Below, piece by piece: positions 16,075 through 24,175 of a DNA stretch of 64,000 nt (positions are counted from its first letter, which is position 1; each line of letters begins with the position of its first letter). This DNA comes from JAWLDA01 sp041686855 (GTDB lineage Bacteria; Bacillota; Limnochordia; DTU080; RSA5): NCBI GenBank assembly GCA_041686855.1, contig JAWLDA010000006.1, forward strand, positions 1 through 64,000. Direction: 5' to 3'. A program made the position numbers and the translations under genes. The notes beneath the pieces are model-generated. The model did not search any database. It had not been told where the DNA came from and worked only from the letters and a program-made list of their open reading frames with translations.

Positions 16075-16731
16075 ATGAACCTGATCGACATCTCCGCGCC
16101 TTTGTCAGACGATGTAAAGTCTTACATTCCAGGTGTGACGTACACTCGCTCCAAGGCGATCTTTACCCTGGAGAAGGATGGCGTGGAGTCGCACGAGCTC
16201 GTCATTTCGACGCTGAGCGGGACTTACTTTGAGACGGGACGTCACGTACGCAGCGACGCCATCTCAATTGACGAGGTGCCGATTGAGAGCTTCATCGGTC
16301 CGGGGGTGATCGTGGACGTCGGTCAGAAAGAGCCCTCTGAGCCGATCACCTTGAGCGATTTGCATCCCTACGCGGATCGTATCCAAGCCGGTGACGCGGT
16401 CATCGTGCGCACACACTGGTCGAGGCAATGGAACGCGCCCAACTACTTTTCGGAGAGCCCCTTTTTCACGCCTGAAGCTTTTGAATGGTTGCTCGCGAAG
16501 GAGTTGCGCCTCGTTGCGGGTGATATTCCGTCGTACGATAACCCGAACGCGCCCGCGGGCTTGATCAAGCGACTCTTTGAGGACGGAAAGACGTTTTTAC
16601 TCGCTCCGTTGGTCAACCTCGACCAAGTGACCGAAGTACGTGTCACCCTCTACGCATTCCCGCTCAAGGTGATAGGCGTAAGCGGCGCTCCTGCACGAGT
16701 CCTCGTGGGTCCCGCAGAAGGGCGTTCGTAA
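16075..16731 (+). CDS. Cyclase / kynurenine-formamidase-like protein with altered metal motif
   Basis: A 218-aa protein of the cyclase family (metal-dependent amide or lactone hydrolases). The overall pattern is recognisable: LIDISAPLSDDVKSY at the N-terminus, DAVIVRTHWS near 105, and LLAPLVNLDQV near 182. The family motif HxGTHxDxPxH appears as LSGTYFETGRH near residues 47-57: only the last His and the Gly-Thr are kept and Asp is Glu. A few cyclase subgroups have a similar SGTY form, so it may still bind metal, but standard formamidase activity is doubtful. The ROK gene starts six bases after its stop, so the two are co-transcribed. Confidence 0.65.
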   Translation: MNLIDISAPLSDDVKSYIPGVTYTRSKAIFTLEKDGVESHELVISTLSGTYFETGRHVRSDAISIDEVPIESFIGPGVIVDVGQKEPSEPITLSDLHPYADRIQAGDAVIVRTHWSRQWNAPNYFSESPFFTPEAFEWLLAKELRLVAGDIPSYDNPNAPAGLIKRLFEDGKTFLLAPLVNLDQVTEVRVTLYAFPLKVIGVSGAPARVLVGPAEGRS

Positions 16732-16737
16732 GGCGCA

Positions 16738-17955
16738 ATGGATAGCCGTTTACTCACGCTGTCGGATGCCCGAGGTGGTAAGCTGACCGACCTCTCGCAC
16801 CACAATCGACTCACGATCTTTAGTTACATCCGTCGTTACGGACCCGTCACGAAGTCGACCATTGCCGCCGCGTTGGGGCTCACGTCCGTGACGGTCGCCA
16901 ACGTTATTCGGGACCTGGAAACCGAAGGCTGGGTGGTGGCCGATGGGCTAGCCGCCTCGAGCGGGGGGCGCCGGGCGGTGCTCTACCGCATCGCAGTGGA
17001 GCGCGGCGCTGTAATCGGAGTCGACGTGGCCGGCTACCAAGTCGATGTAGCCGAGATCGACCTTGCGGGACGTATCCTTCGCAAAGAGCGCACCCCGCTC
17101 GACCTCGAACGCAAGACGCCGACGCTTGCCGTTATTGAGAGCATCACAAAGATGGCTGAGGAGATCGGCTGGGACGAGGTGCTCGGTGTCGGTATCGCGG
17201 TGCCTGGTATCGTGGAGCCGTCGACGGGGACTGTGCTCTATTCGGTTCCGTTAGGATGGCGCGACGTGGCGCTTGGCACGATCGTAGAACAGACGTTCAA
17301 TTGGCCTGTCGTCGTCTACAACCAGACACACGCGGCGGTGTACGGGGAGCTCGACTCGGCATGGAGCAACGACTTCGATCACATTCTCTACCTACAGGTG
17401 GGGCTAGGAATCGGCATGGGCGTGGTCGTTGCAAGCCAAGTGCACTGGGGGAGTCGCGGCAACTCAGGAGAGTTGGGCCACACCGTGGTGGACCCGGAGG
17501 GCCCGGCGTGTGAATGTGGAAACCGCGGGTGTCTCGAAAGCCTCGCCTCCGTCAAAGCGCTGGTCGACTACGCCCATGAGGGCGGAAGTGAGGTCTCGAG
17601 CGATGCAGCCGGCCTCGAAACCCTTTTTGAGCGGGCGGCCCAGCACGAGGGGCCCGAGCGGGACGCGCTGCGCACAGTCTGCCGCCACCTCGGGATCGCG
17701 TTAGTAAACGCCCACCGCCTCTTTGACCCTGACATTATCCTGGTGGCCGGCCCTCCCGAGGATCGTAACGAAGTGCTCGTTGACTTCCTGCAGGTGGAAG
17801 TCGAGCGTTATACGCCTCTCACCCCGGACTGGGAGCTTCCTATTAAAAAAGTGCGCGTCGGGCAGAACGCACGGCTCATCGGCTCGGCGACAGGGCTGCT
17901 GGAGACGGTGTTCGCAGAGGACAGCCAAAAGCGAGTGGCGCTCAGCGAAGCGTAA
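16738..17955 (+). CDS. ROK-family transcriptional regulator
   Basis: A 405-aa protein with an N-terminal winged helix-turn-helix (KSTIAAALGLTSVTVANVIRD near residues 37-56) and a sugar-kinase-like ROK domain. The zinc motif CECGNRGCLES near 258 and the preceding GNSGELGHT are intact. The position where ROK kinases have N-D-A-N has N-Q-T-H (VVYNQTHAAVYGE near 195), so the catalytic base is missing and it should be a sugar-sensing repressor, not a kinase. Sugar or sugar-phosphate binding would release operators in this block. Its position in the middle of the sugar block favours local control. Confidence 0.85.
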   Translation: MDSRLLTLSDARGGKLTDLSHHNRLTIFSYIRRYGPVTKSTIAAALGLTSVTVANVIRDLETEGWVVADGLAASSGGRRAVLYRIAVERGAVIGVDVAGYQVDVAEIDLAGRILRKERTPLDLERKTPTLAVIESITKMAEEIGWDEVLGVGIAVPGIVEPSTGTVLYSVPLGWRDVALGTIVEQTFNWPVVVYNQTHAAVYGELDSAWSNDFDHILYLQVGLGIGMGVVVASQVHWGSRGNSGELGHTVVDPEGPACECGNRGCLESLASVKALVDYAHEGGSEVSSDAAGLETLFERAAQHEGPERDALRTVCRHLGIALVNAHRLFDPDIILVAGPPEDRNEVLVDFLQVEVERYTPLTPDWELPIKKVRVGQNARLIGSATGLLETVFAEDSQKRVALSEA

Positions 17956-17998
17956 ACGCGTCCGGAGATGGGTAACGGCATCTTTGAAGGAGAAGGGG

Positions 17999-18970
17999 AT
18001 GAAAGCGATGGAGTTGCGCACGGCTGCAGTCTTTGGTGGAAGTGGGAAGATTGGCAGGCGGTTGATCGCGCACTTGGAAGATCAAGGTATTCGTGTGCGG
18101 GCCTTACAGCATTCGACACCGGTTGTGGGCCGGTCGGTTGAGAGTGTGACGGGAAGCATTGCGGATGCCGCGACCGTGCGCCAGGTGATCGACGGAGCGG
18201 ACGTTGTCGTACAGATGGCTACAACCAAGGAGGATAGTGATCAATTCTTCGACGTCACGTTGCGGGGAACGATCAACATCCTCGAGGCCTGTCGTGACCA
18301 GGACGTGAAGCAGGTGATCTTAATCGGAGGGGACGCCGTCTTTGGCATATGGTTTTACCCCCAGCCCATCCCGATTGACGAGAATCACCGCTACGAAGCG
18401 TACCCCGGGTATTACGCCTTCACCAAGGTGATGGAGGAGACGATGGCGCGTCAATACGCGATCCAGTATGGGGTGCCAGTGACGATTCTCCGTTCCTCCT
18501 GGGTGTTCGATGCTGACGATATTCTCAACCATTTCTCCTTGCTGAAAAACGTGGACCCGGCTGAAGAGGGTCACGGATTTGGAGAGGTGACGGACGAAGT
18601 GCGGGCCCTGATCCGGGCCGGTGAGGAGCGCATCCCCATTCTGCGGGACAAAGAGGGGATTCCTCTGAAGCGACACATCGTCCACATTGACGACGTGGTC
18701 CAGGCTTTCGGCTTACTCCTTGGTAATCCCGTGGCCATCGGTGATAGCTTTAACATAGCCGCCCCCGCGCCGTTTCGCTACGACACGGTGGCCAAGTACA
18801 TCTCTGAATTGACAGGAGTGCCGACGCTCGGGCTTTCAGCCCCGGAGTATCACTCCTTTGAGATCAACATTACACGAGCCCGTTCGATCCTGGGATATGC
18901 GCCACAAAACGACATCTATACCATCGTCGATCGAGCGTTGACTTATCGCCGAGGAGAACAGGCGATTTAA
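17999..18970 (+). CDS. NAD-dependent epimerase/dehydratase (extended SDR)
   Basis: A 323-aa extended SDR. The cofactor loop is VFGGSGKIGRRL near residue 9, the catalytic pair is in YYAFTKVMEE near 140 (Tyr and Lys), and the C-terminal substrate lobe contains RHIVHIDDVVQAF near 220. Probably acts on an NDP- or free sugar. The start ATG at 17999 lies six bases after GGAG; the longer open frame overlaps the ROK gene. The stop codon sits in the loop of a hairpin (18960-18986). Confidence 0.85.
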   Translation: MKAMELRTAAVFGGSGKIGRRLIAHLEDQGIRVRALQHSTPVVGRSVESVTGSIADAATVRQVIDGADVVVQMATTKEDSDQFFDVTLRGTINILEACRDQDVKQVILIGGDAVFGIWFYPQPIPIDENHRYEAYPGYYAFTKVMEETMARQYAIQYGVPVTILRSSWVFDADDILNHFSLLKNVDPAEEGHGFGEVTDEVRALIRAGEERIPILRDKEGIPLKRHIVHIDDVVQAFGLLLGNPVAIGDSFNIAAPAPFRYDTVAKYISELTGVPTLGLSAPEYHSFEINITRARSILGYAPQNDIYTIVDRALTYRRGEQAI

Positions 18971-18986
18971 CGCAGGGCAATCGCCT
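18960..18986 (+). terminator. Hairpin overlapping the epimerase stop codon
   Basis: AGGCGATT (18960-18967) pairs with AATCGCCT (18979-18986) across an 11-base loop that begins with the TAA stop. No T tract is present, so termination efficiency is unclear. Confidence 0.5.
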
Positions 18987-19070
18987 GGGTCATACCGGCA
19001 ATGGCCGCCCGTGCATTATGAGCATGGCCGCGTTGGCCAACACGTTTCACCAGAGAGGCAGGGAAGACGA

Positions 19071-19982
19071 GTGTCAAACGAATCCACAACCTTTCGTCTA
19101 GCCATGGTTGGCGGGTTGGATAAAAACCACGCCAACACGTTCAGCAAACTGATTAACATCGACCAATACGATGAGGAGACCCAAGCGCGCGACCGTCAAC
19201 AAGGTTTTCCGCAAATGCCTGTCCCCGTTCGGGTGACGGCCGCTTGGGACGAAGATTTTGCTAAAGCCCAGACACTGGCCGAGACGTACGGAATCGACCA
19301 TCCGTGTCGCACCCTTGACGAAGCGCTGGGGCAAGTGGATGCGGTGATCATTCCTGACGACGTGGATATGACGCATCAACGCTGGGCTCTACCGGTGATG
19401 AAGAGTGGCCTGCCGTACTTCCACGACAAGCCTCTGGCGCCGACCTACAAAGAGGCGGAGGAGATCGTTGAGTTGGCGCGTGAACACAACGCGCTAATGT
19501 TCTCCAGTTCTGCCCTGGCCTTCACCCGCGAGCTTACGGAGCTCCAGCCCAAACTCGATGAGGAGGGCGGCGTGGAGTTGGCGATGGCCACGGGTCCCAA
19601 CGGGAAGTTCCTCTTTTACGGGATTCACCCGTTCTCTGCAGTCTACTCCCTCTTTGGTCCCGGCATTGCGAGCGTGCAAAACACCGGCCTTCCGGGTCGT
19701 CATGCGGCGCGGGTTGAATGGAAGAATGGCAAGACCGGCATCTTCGTCGTCGACGCTCGGGCAAAGGGATTCTCGGTGATGTTGCACACGCAGAAAGCAG
19801 CTCACACCGTTGCGATTCGTGACGCACGCTACTTCTACTTCAATATGCTCGTACAGTTGGTGAAGATGGCGCAGACTCGAGAGATCCCCGTGCCGTGGGA
19901 AGATACGTTGGAGATCATTCGAGTGTTGGACACGGTCGAAGAGGCCGCCCAAAAGCAAGATACGTCTGTTATCGAGCTGTAG
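19071..19982 (+). CDS. Gfo/Idh/MocA-family oxidoreductase, atypical GGLDKNHA type
   Basis: A 303-aa paralogue of the protein at 7520: LAMVGGLDKNHANTF at the N-terminus, IIPDDVDMTHQ, FHDKPLAPTYKEAEEIV in the lysine-motif position, and FYGIHPFSAVY as the C-terminal His segment. The subgroup has a long loop after the first strand and a modified glycine motif. It starts at GTG 19071 behind AGGGAAG. It is followed by RidA after 169 bases. Cytosolic NAD(P) dehydrogenase is the best guess; the substrate is unknown. Confidence 0.8.
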   Translation: MSNESTTFRLAMVGGLDKNHANTFSKLINIDQYDEETQARDRQQGFPQMPVPVRVTAAWDEDFAKAQTLAETYGIDHPCRTLDEALGQVDAVIIPDDVDMTHQRWALPVMKSGLPYFHDKPLAPTYKEAEEIVELAREHNALMFSSSALAFTRELTELQPKLDEEGGVELAMATGPNGKFLFYGIHPFSAVYSLFGPGIASVQNTGLPGRHAARVEWKNGKTGIFVVDARAKGFSVMLHTQKAAHTVAIRDARYFYFNMLVQLVKMAQTREIPVPWEDTLEIIRVLDTVEEAAQKQDTSVIEL

Positions 19983-20151
19983 TTCGGTCGAGTAACAGGC
20001 GAAAGAGCCGGTAAAGAGTGAAGCTGGCGGCGAATCTCGTTCTCGTGCAGGAATGGGGCCATCGGTGGCCCAAAAAGAGCAAATGTAGCGATGTACTTAA
20101 TCTATGAGAAGCGTGCGTCTCTTGCGGACGTACGCCGAGGGGAGAATGAAT

Positions 20152-20523
20152 ATGTCCAAAGAAGTGTTTCAACCCAGCGACAGGATTCCGCTCAGCAAGG
20201 CTGTCAGAGCCAATGGAATGATCTTTGTCTCCGGCGCCGTCGGCTACAAACCGGGGACGCGCGAGGTGGCCGGCCCGGACGTTGCGGCGCAAACCCGGCA
20301 GACCCTCGAGAACATTAAGGAAATCCTTGAAGAGATGGGCAGCTCCATGGAGAAGGTCGTCAAGACTACGGTCTTTTTGACCGACGTGGCAACGGATTTC
20401 GCCGAAATGAACGCCGTGTACGCCGAGTTCTTCCCCAACGATCCACCCGCTCGCTCGACGATCGGTGTAGCCTTGGCCGCCCCTGGGCTCAACGTTGAGA
20501 TTGAGGCGATTGCGCTCGAGTAG
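20152..20523 (+). CDS. RidA-family enamine/imine deaminase
   Basis: A 123-aa YjgF/YER057c/UK114 protein that hydrolyses reactive enamines and imines released by PLP enzymes or amino-acid oxidation. Seen: ANGMIFVSGAVG near residue 23, TRQTLENIKEILEEMGSSMEKVVKTTVFLTD in the middle, and the PARSTIGVALAAPGLNVEIEAIA end with the active-site Arg and the family's C-terminal Glu. The ATG at 20152 has a GGGGAG eight bases before it. As a trimer it protects PLP enzymes; in a catabolic cluster it may process imino intermediates of an amino sugar or amino acid. Confidence 0.9.
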   Translation: MSKEVFQPSDRIPLSKAVRANGMIFVSGAVGYKPGTREVAGPDVAAQTRQTLENIKEILEEMGSSMEKVVKTTVFLTDVATDFAEMNAVYAEFFPNDPPARSTIGVALAAPGLNVEIEAIALE

Positions 20524-20627
20524 TCTCGGCTTGACGTGACCAGTGACACAGAGCGGAGCGCCATCCGTGTGGTATCCTTGCATCAACACCCTTCGGGGAT
20601 TTACTCCTTGGAAGTGAGGTTGATCCG

Positions 20628-21353
20628 ATGTTGCGTCTGAGACGACACACCTACTTGACCGTGGCGCTCCTGCTCGTGGCCCTCGCTTTACTTGTCTCGC
20701 CGGTGGCCGCGAACACCGAGGATTCGGGCACTTTGGTGGTGACCGGGCGTGCTGAGATCACAGCCGAACCGGACATGGCCCTCTTTAACATAGGTGTCAA
20801 CGTGCTCGCCGACAGTGTTGCGGAAGCTAGGCAGGCGAACGCGGACGCGATGCAGCGAATCCGTACCCGGCTGCTGGCTTCCGGGGCGCGAGAGGCGGAC
20901 CTGCAGACGAATGGATTCAATGTCCATCAGGAGTGGCAGTACAACCGCGACGATGGCTCCCGGACTCTTGTCGGGTACCGCGTAACACACACATTAGAGG
21001 TGCGAGTCTTGGAGCTCGAAAGGCTCGGAGATTGGCTAGACGCGGCCATGGCCGACGGAGCCAATGAAGTCTCCGGTCTGCGGTTTGGCGTCACGGATAC
21101 CAAGCGCTTGGAAGCCGAAGCCTTGGCCGAGGCGGTCCGCCACGCTCGTAGAAAAGCGGAAGTTGTGGCCGAAGCGAGTGGCGTCTTTCTTAAAGGGGTG
21201 GCCCACATTAGTGAGCAGGTAACTCAGCCCCCAACGTTGGGTAAAGAAGTCGCGTTCTCCGCCGCCATGGCAGCGGCAGATCGTGCAGCGACGCCGATCT
21301 CCGCAGGTGAGATCTCTGTGCATGCGACGGTCACGATCACCTATCGTATTTGA
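20628..21353 (+). CDS. SIMPL-domain (DUF541) periplasmic protein
   Basis: A 241-aa exported protein with a signal peptide ending VSPVAA/NT and a SIMPL domain: LVVTGRAEITAEPDMALFNIGV near residue 36, then repeated helices (RIRTRLLASGAREADLQT) and YRVTHTLEVRV near 120. Homologues such as BP26 and YggE form periplasmic rings or respond to oxidative stress. Length is normal. The start lies behind GAAGTGAGGTTGATCCG. It stands alone and is convergent with two small minus-strand genes. Confidence 0.88.
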   Translation: MLRLRRHTYLTVALLLVALALLVSPVAANTEDSGTLVVTGRAEITAEPDMALFNIGVNVLADSVAEARQANADAMQRIRTRLLASGAREADLQTNGFNVHQEWQYNRDDGSRTLVGYRVTHTLEVRVLELERLGDWLDAAMADGANEVSGLRFGVTDTKRLEAEALAEAVRHARRKAEVVAEASGVFLKGVAHISEQVTQPPTLGKEVAFSAAMAAADRAATPISAGEISVHATVTITYRI

Positions 21354-21405
21354 TAACGCGCGCAAGCAATAGCAGGTGAAAAAGGGAGGCGCCAGGCAAC
21401 CGATG

Positions 21406-21609
21406 CTACACGTCCTCTCTCTTGCGTTTTAATAGGCGCATGGCCAATCCATCGTAAAACGCGGTAAAGATCAGTGAGAAGAGCGCGGCTTTGCGCAACG
21501 CTTGTACAAGGTGCTCGAAGTAATGACCGCCTGAGGTGAAGGTTTCGATCACTGGATATAGCAGCGCAAAGAGTGTTGCTCGAACGAACAAAATCCATAC
21601 CCACTTCAC
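21406..21609 (-). CDS. Small membrane protein, unknown function
   Basis: A 67-aa protein with two predicted membrane helices (VWILFVRATLFALLYPVI and a second around ALFSLIFTAFYDGLAM) and a basic tail MRLLKRKREDV. It begins with GTG at 1609+20000 behind AAGGAGGACTCCGC, a perfect ribosome site, which supports a real gene. It lies 113 bases downstream of the bacteriocin-like gene on the same strand, so it might be its partner or immunity protein, but the strong hairpin at 21670 separates them. No family recognised. Confidence 0.6.
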   Translation of the reverse strand: MKWVWILFVRATLFALLYPVIETFTSGGHYFEHLVQALRKAALFSLIFTAFYDGLAMRLLKRKREDV

Positions 21610-21669
21610 GCGGAGTCCTCCTTAGGAACCCGGCCATGCAGCTTGCATCGTAATCGTAGAACTCCATTA

Positions 21670-21719
21670 TTCGAAGGTTGGTACCGAGGATTAACAGTCC
21701 TCGGTACCAACCTTTCGAA
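21670..21719. terminator. Very strong hairpin between two small genes
   Basis: GGTTGGTACCGAGG (21676-21689) pairs perfectly with CCTCGGTACCAACC (21699-21712), extended by TTCGAA on both sides with one bulge, giving about 20 pairs round a nine-base loop. It begins just past the stop of the gene at 21723-22067 (minus). There is no clear T tract on either strand. Confidence 0.7.
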
Positions 21720-21722
21720 CCT

Positions 21723-22067
21723 TTAAGGTGAAGGCGAGAGGAGGCCGTAGACAAATCCTCCCGCTGCGCCCATCGCAGCCGACTTACTCGCATCACTTGC
21801 AACCCAATCCCTCTGTTCCCCGTCAGCGTATACGTCCCATGCCACGTCAATCGTATACGTGACCAAACCAGCAACCGCACCGACTGACGCCCCAATAACG
21901 GCGCCGGATAAGCCTTTTCCTTCTACCTGTGAAAGCTCTCTATGGGAGAGCTCGACGCCCTGAAGAACCTCGATATGCGCCTCTGAGGCCGAAACCTCGG
22001 AAACCGTTGTCGTAGAAATCATCGCGGCAATCAACAAGATGGTGACCACACGAATTACAATTGCCAC
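21723..22067 (-). CDS. Exported Gly-rich small protein with bacteriocin-leader-like motif
   Basis: A 114-aa protein starting at GTG 22067 behind GAGGTGAAAAGT. Residues 4-19 form a hydrophobic export signal with a VSA/SEA cut site near 28. Residues 39-52 read ELSHRELSQVEGKG, close to the ELSxxELxxVxGG leader of class II bacteriocins. Residues 53-114 are small-residue rich with GxxxG spacing (GAVIGASVGAVAGL and AAMGAAGGFVYGLL), able to form membrane-inserting helices. The combination of a Sec-type signal and a double-glycine-type leader is odd. It could instead be a Gly-zipper membrane or periplasmic protein. No peptidase-ABC exporter is seen nearby. Confidence 0.6.
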   Translation of the reverse strand: MAIVIRVVTILLIAAMISTTTVSEVSASEAHIEVLQGVELSHRELSQVEGKGLSGAVIGASVGAVAGLVTYTIDVAWDVYADGEQRDWVASDASKSAAMGAAGGFVYGLLSPSP

Positions 22068-22355
22068 ACTTTTCACCTCGTATGATGGTGTGATCCTCTC
22101 ACGGGCACAAGCAAAGCGTACGGTGTCAGCTGGTGGGTTGATTCTACCGTGGGCCCTTCCCCGCTGCAACTGCCGCCAAGGGGTGTATTCGGACGTGAGC
22201 CGCCAATAACGATAGGGAAATCCCCCCAGAAATCACGCTCAAACGCTGTTTTTCTTGGCCGGAGAGCTCGCCGTCGAGAGTCCATTGAAGATCAACGTAG
22301 AGTTGACCGGTCGAGCAAAGCACTGCTCCTTTGTGAAAGTTAGTTGCAAAAAGGC

Positions 22356-22377
22356 ATTCGATAGAGAGTTGTCGAAT
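22356..22377. promoter_or_regulatory. Inverted repeat upstream of the RpiR gene
   Basis: ATTCGA (22356-22361) and TCGAAT (22372-22377) form a perfect inverted repeat with ten bases between. It lies about 80 bases before the RpiR start and could be its autoregulatory site. The rest of 22068-22455 shows no gene; promoters for the two divergent genes must lie here but no clear hexamers are seen. Confidence 0.4.
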
Positions 22378-22455
22378 GTTTGAATTGGAACTGATTCCTT
22401 CATTCGTCATCTATTTGGTGTTGAAAGTAACTTGCTGCACTTCGGAGGATGGTCC

Positions 22456-23238
22456 GTGATCGGACGAACGGCTGTGAGTGCACCCGACAACCTGCGGGCG
22501 ACCATTGCGCGATCCCTAAACAGCTTGAGCCCTAGCGGTGAGCGGGTGGCCCGCTTCCTCCTCGCCGAAGGGGCGAAACGCGATGATTTCTCTCTGCGAG
22601 AGATCGCTCGCCAAAGCGGCGTTAGCGAAGCGGCTGTGGTCCGAATGTGCAAGGCCCTAGGCTTTCGAGGGTTTCGAGAATTCCGACTCGCTTGGGCACG
22701 CGAGAGAGGACTCCGTGCGGATCGTGAGCGGACCCCGGAGCTCTTTGCCGATGTGGTTGCGGCACTACGGGAGACTGAGGCGCTCATCCAGGAGGGTTTG
22801 GCTGATGCGGCAGCTGCAATTGCACGTGCCGATCGAGTTTTTCTGTATGGAAGCGGCGCGTCGGCGCTCGTTGCCGAAGTGACCGCCAAGAGCTTTATGG
22901 TCGCGGGTCATTTTGCGGTGGCCTACCGGGACGATTCGGGGGGACAGGAGGCGCTGCGGCACGTGGGGGGCTCTTCAGTCGTCCTTGTCATCTCCCACCG
23001 AGGTGAGAATGAGGCGCTCGCCGATGTGTTGCGTCACGGTAAGGAGCGGGGGGCGGTGTGCATTGTGCTTACCAGCGAGCCCAAGTCTTCGTTGGCGGGC
23101 ATGGCCGACATTCTCCTTGCCACCGGCGGAGCTTTGAATACGCCAAAGAGCAGCGCGGTCGGTTCACACGGTCGGGTCGTACAACTCGCGGCGGTGCACG
23201 CCCTGATTACGGAAATCTCTTCGCAGGCTGGCGGTTGA
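22456..23238 (+). CDS. RpiR-family transcriptional regulator (HTH plus SIS domain)
   Basis: A 260-aa regulator. Residues 10-85 are the RpiR HTH (LSPSGERVARFLL, FSLREIARQSGVSEAAVVRMCKALGF, GFREFRLAWARE). Residues 105-260 are a sugar isomerase (SIS) domain with FLYGSGASALVAEVTAKSFMVAG and VLVISHRGENEAL, which binds a phosphosugar. The start GTG at 22456 is six bases after GGAGGA. It heads a likely operon with an amidohydrolase and an SBP, which it probably controls in response to a sugar phosphate. Confidence 0.88.
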   Translation: MIGRTAVSAPDNLRATIARSLNSLSPSGERVARFLLAEGAKRDDFSLREIARQSGVSEAAVVRMCKALGFRGFREFRLAWARERGLRADRERTPELFADVVAALRETEALIQEGLADAAAAIARADRVFLYGSGASALVAEVTAKSFMVAGHFAVAYRDDSGGQEALRHVGGSSVVLVISHRGENEALADVLRHGKERGAVCIVLTSEPKSSLAGMADILLATGGALNTPKSSAVGSHGRVVQLAAVHALITEISSQAGG

Positions 23239-23264
23239 TTGGATCCACGAGGAGTGAATAACCA

Positions 23265-24092
23265 ATGACGAATCGCATCTTTGCCCACCATGCACACGTA
23301 TTCCCCGAGAACGTTCGGTCCCACGGGACGGTGAAACGCCTACTCGAGTTGATGGACGCCTGTGGCATCGAACGGGCTGTGGCTTTCGCTCCGTTTGCCT
23401 ATCAGGTAGGAACACAGGGAGCAGAGAGTAGTATTTGGTTATCCAAAGAGATCAAAGACGAGGCTCGACTCGTCGGATTCGGTACGATCGACTTTGATCG
23501 ACCCATCGCGGAGCAAGTCCGCGCCATTCACGACCTCGGCTTCCCTGGAATCAAACTGCATCCGGCGGCGCAGAAGTTTGACGTCCTGGGTGAACCCGCG
23601 TGGGAAGTGTACCGCGAGGCTGAACGCGTCGGCCTCTTCCTCACCTTCCACACGGGAATCCACTGGCATCGGATCAAGGATTACCAGGTGATCCACTTTG
23701 ACGAGATCGCTTACCATTTCCCGAAATTGCGATTCAGCATGGAGCACGTCGGCGGGTATCATTTCCTCAACGAAGCCATGGCAGTGATCCTCAACAACAT
23801 GAGGACTCAGGACGGTAAGCGTCTCTCAAATGTGTACGGCGGCCTCACTAGTGTCTTTGACCGCGACAAACAACGCCACTGGTACATGGGCCCGGAGCGC
23901 TTGAACGATGTGGTCTGGCAGGTCGGCGCCCAGCAGCTTATCTTTGGTTTGGATTTCCCGTACAACGGTATCGCCGAGACCAAGGTGGCCCTCGAGATGT
24001 TGGGCGACGTTGAGCTCAGCGACGATGAACGCCGGATGGTGCTCGGCGGCAACCTTGAACGGGTGTTGGGACTGGCGGAGGGAGGGGTGTGA
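23265..24092 (+). CDS. Amidohydrolase-2 family TIM-barrel hydrolase or decarboxylase
   Basis: A 275-aa protein of the amidohydrolase-2 (ACMSD-like) family. Seen: an N-terminal FAHHAHVFPENV in the H-x-H position, PGIKLHPAAQKFD near 103, FLTFHTGIHW near 130 with the metal His, MEHVGGYHF near 165, and FGLDFPYNG near 232 with the terminal metal Asp. Such enzymes hydrolyse lactones or decarboxylate aromatic or sugar acids. The gene starts with GAGGAGTGAATAACCA before ATG, 26 bases after the RpiR gene, and lies before an SBP gene. Confidence 0.82.
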   Translation: MTNRIFAHHAHVFPENVRSHGTVKRLLELMDACGIERAVAFAPFAYQVGTQGAESSIWLSKEIKDEARLVGFGTIDFDRPIAEQVRAIHDLGFPGIKLHPAAQKFDVLGEPAWEVYREAERVGLFLTFHTGIHWHRIKDYQVIHFDEIAYHFPKLRFSMEHVGGYHFLNEAMAVILNNMRTQDGKRLSNVYGGLTSVFDRDKQRHWYMGPERLNDVVWQVGAQQLIFGLDFPYNGIAETKVALEMLGDVELSDDERRMVLGGNLERVLGLAEGGV

Positions 24093-24175
24093 CGAGACGA
24101 ACCGGTATTTGCACTTGCCCAACGAGAGGATACGAGGCTTCTGGAGGACGCAAAAACGTATAGGGGGGCATTAAC

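Noticed and set aside
22170..22430. A coding gene between the bacteriocin-like gene and RpiR
   Set aside because: Short frames on both strands lack ribosome sites; the region is better explained as divergent promoters.
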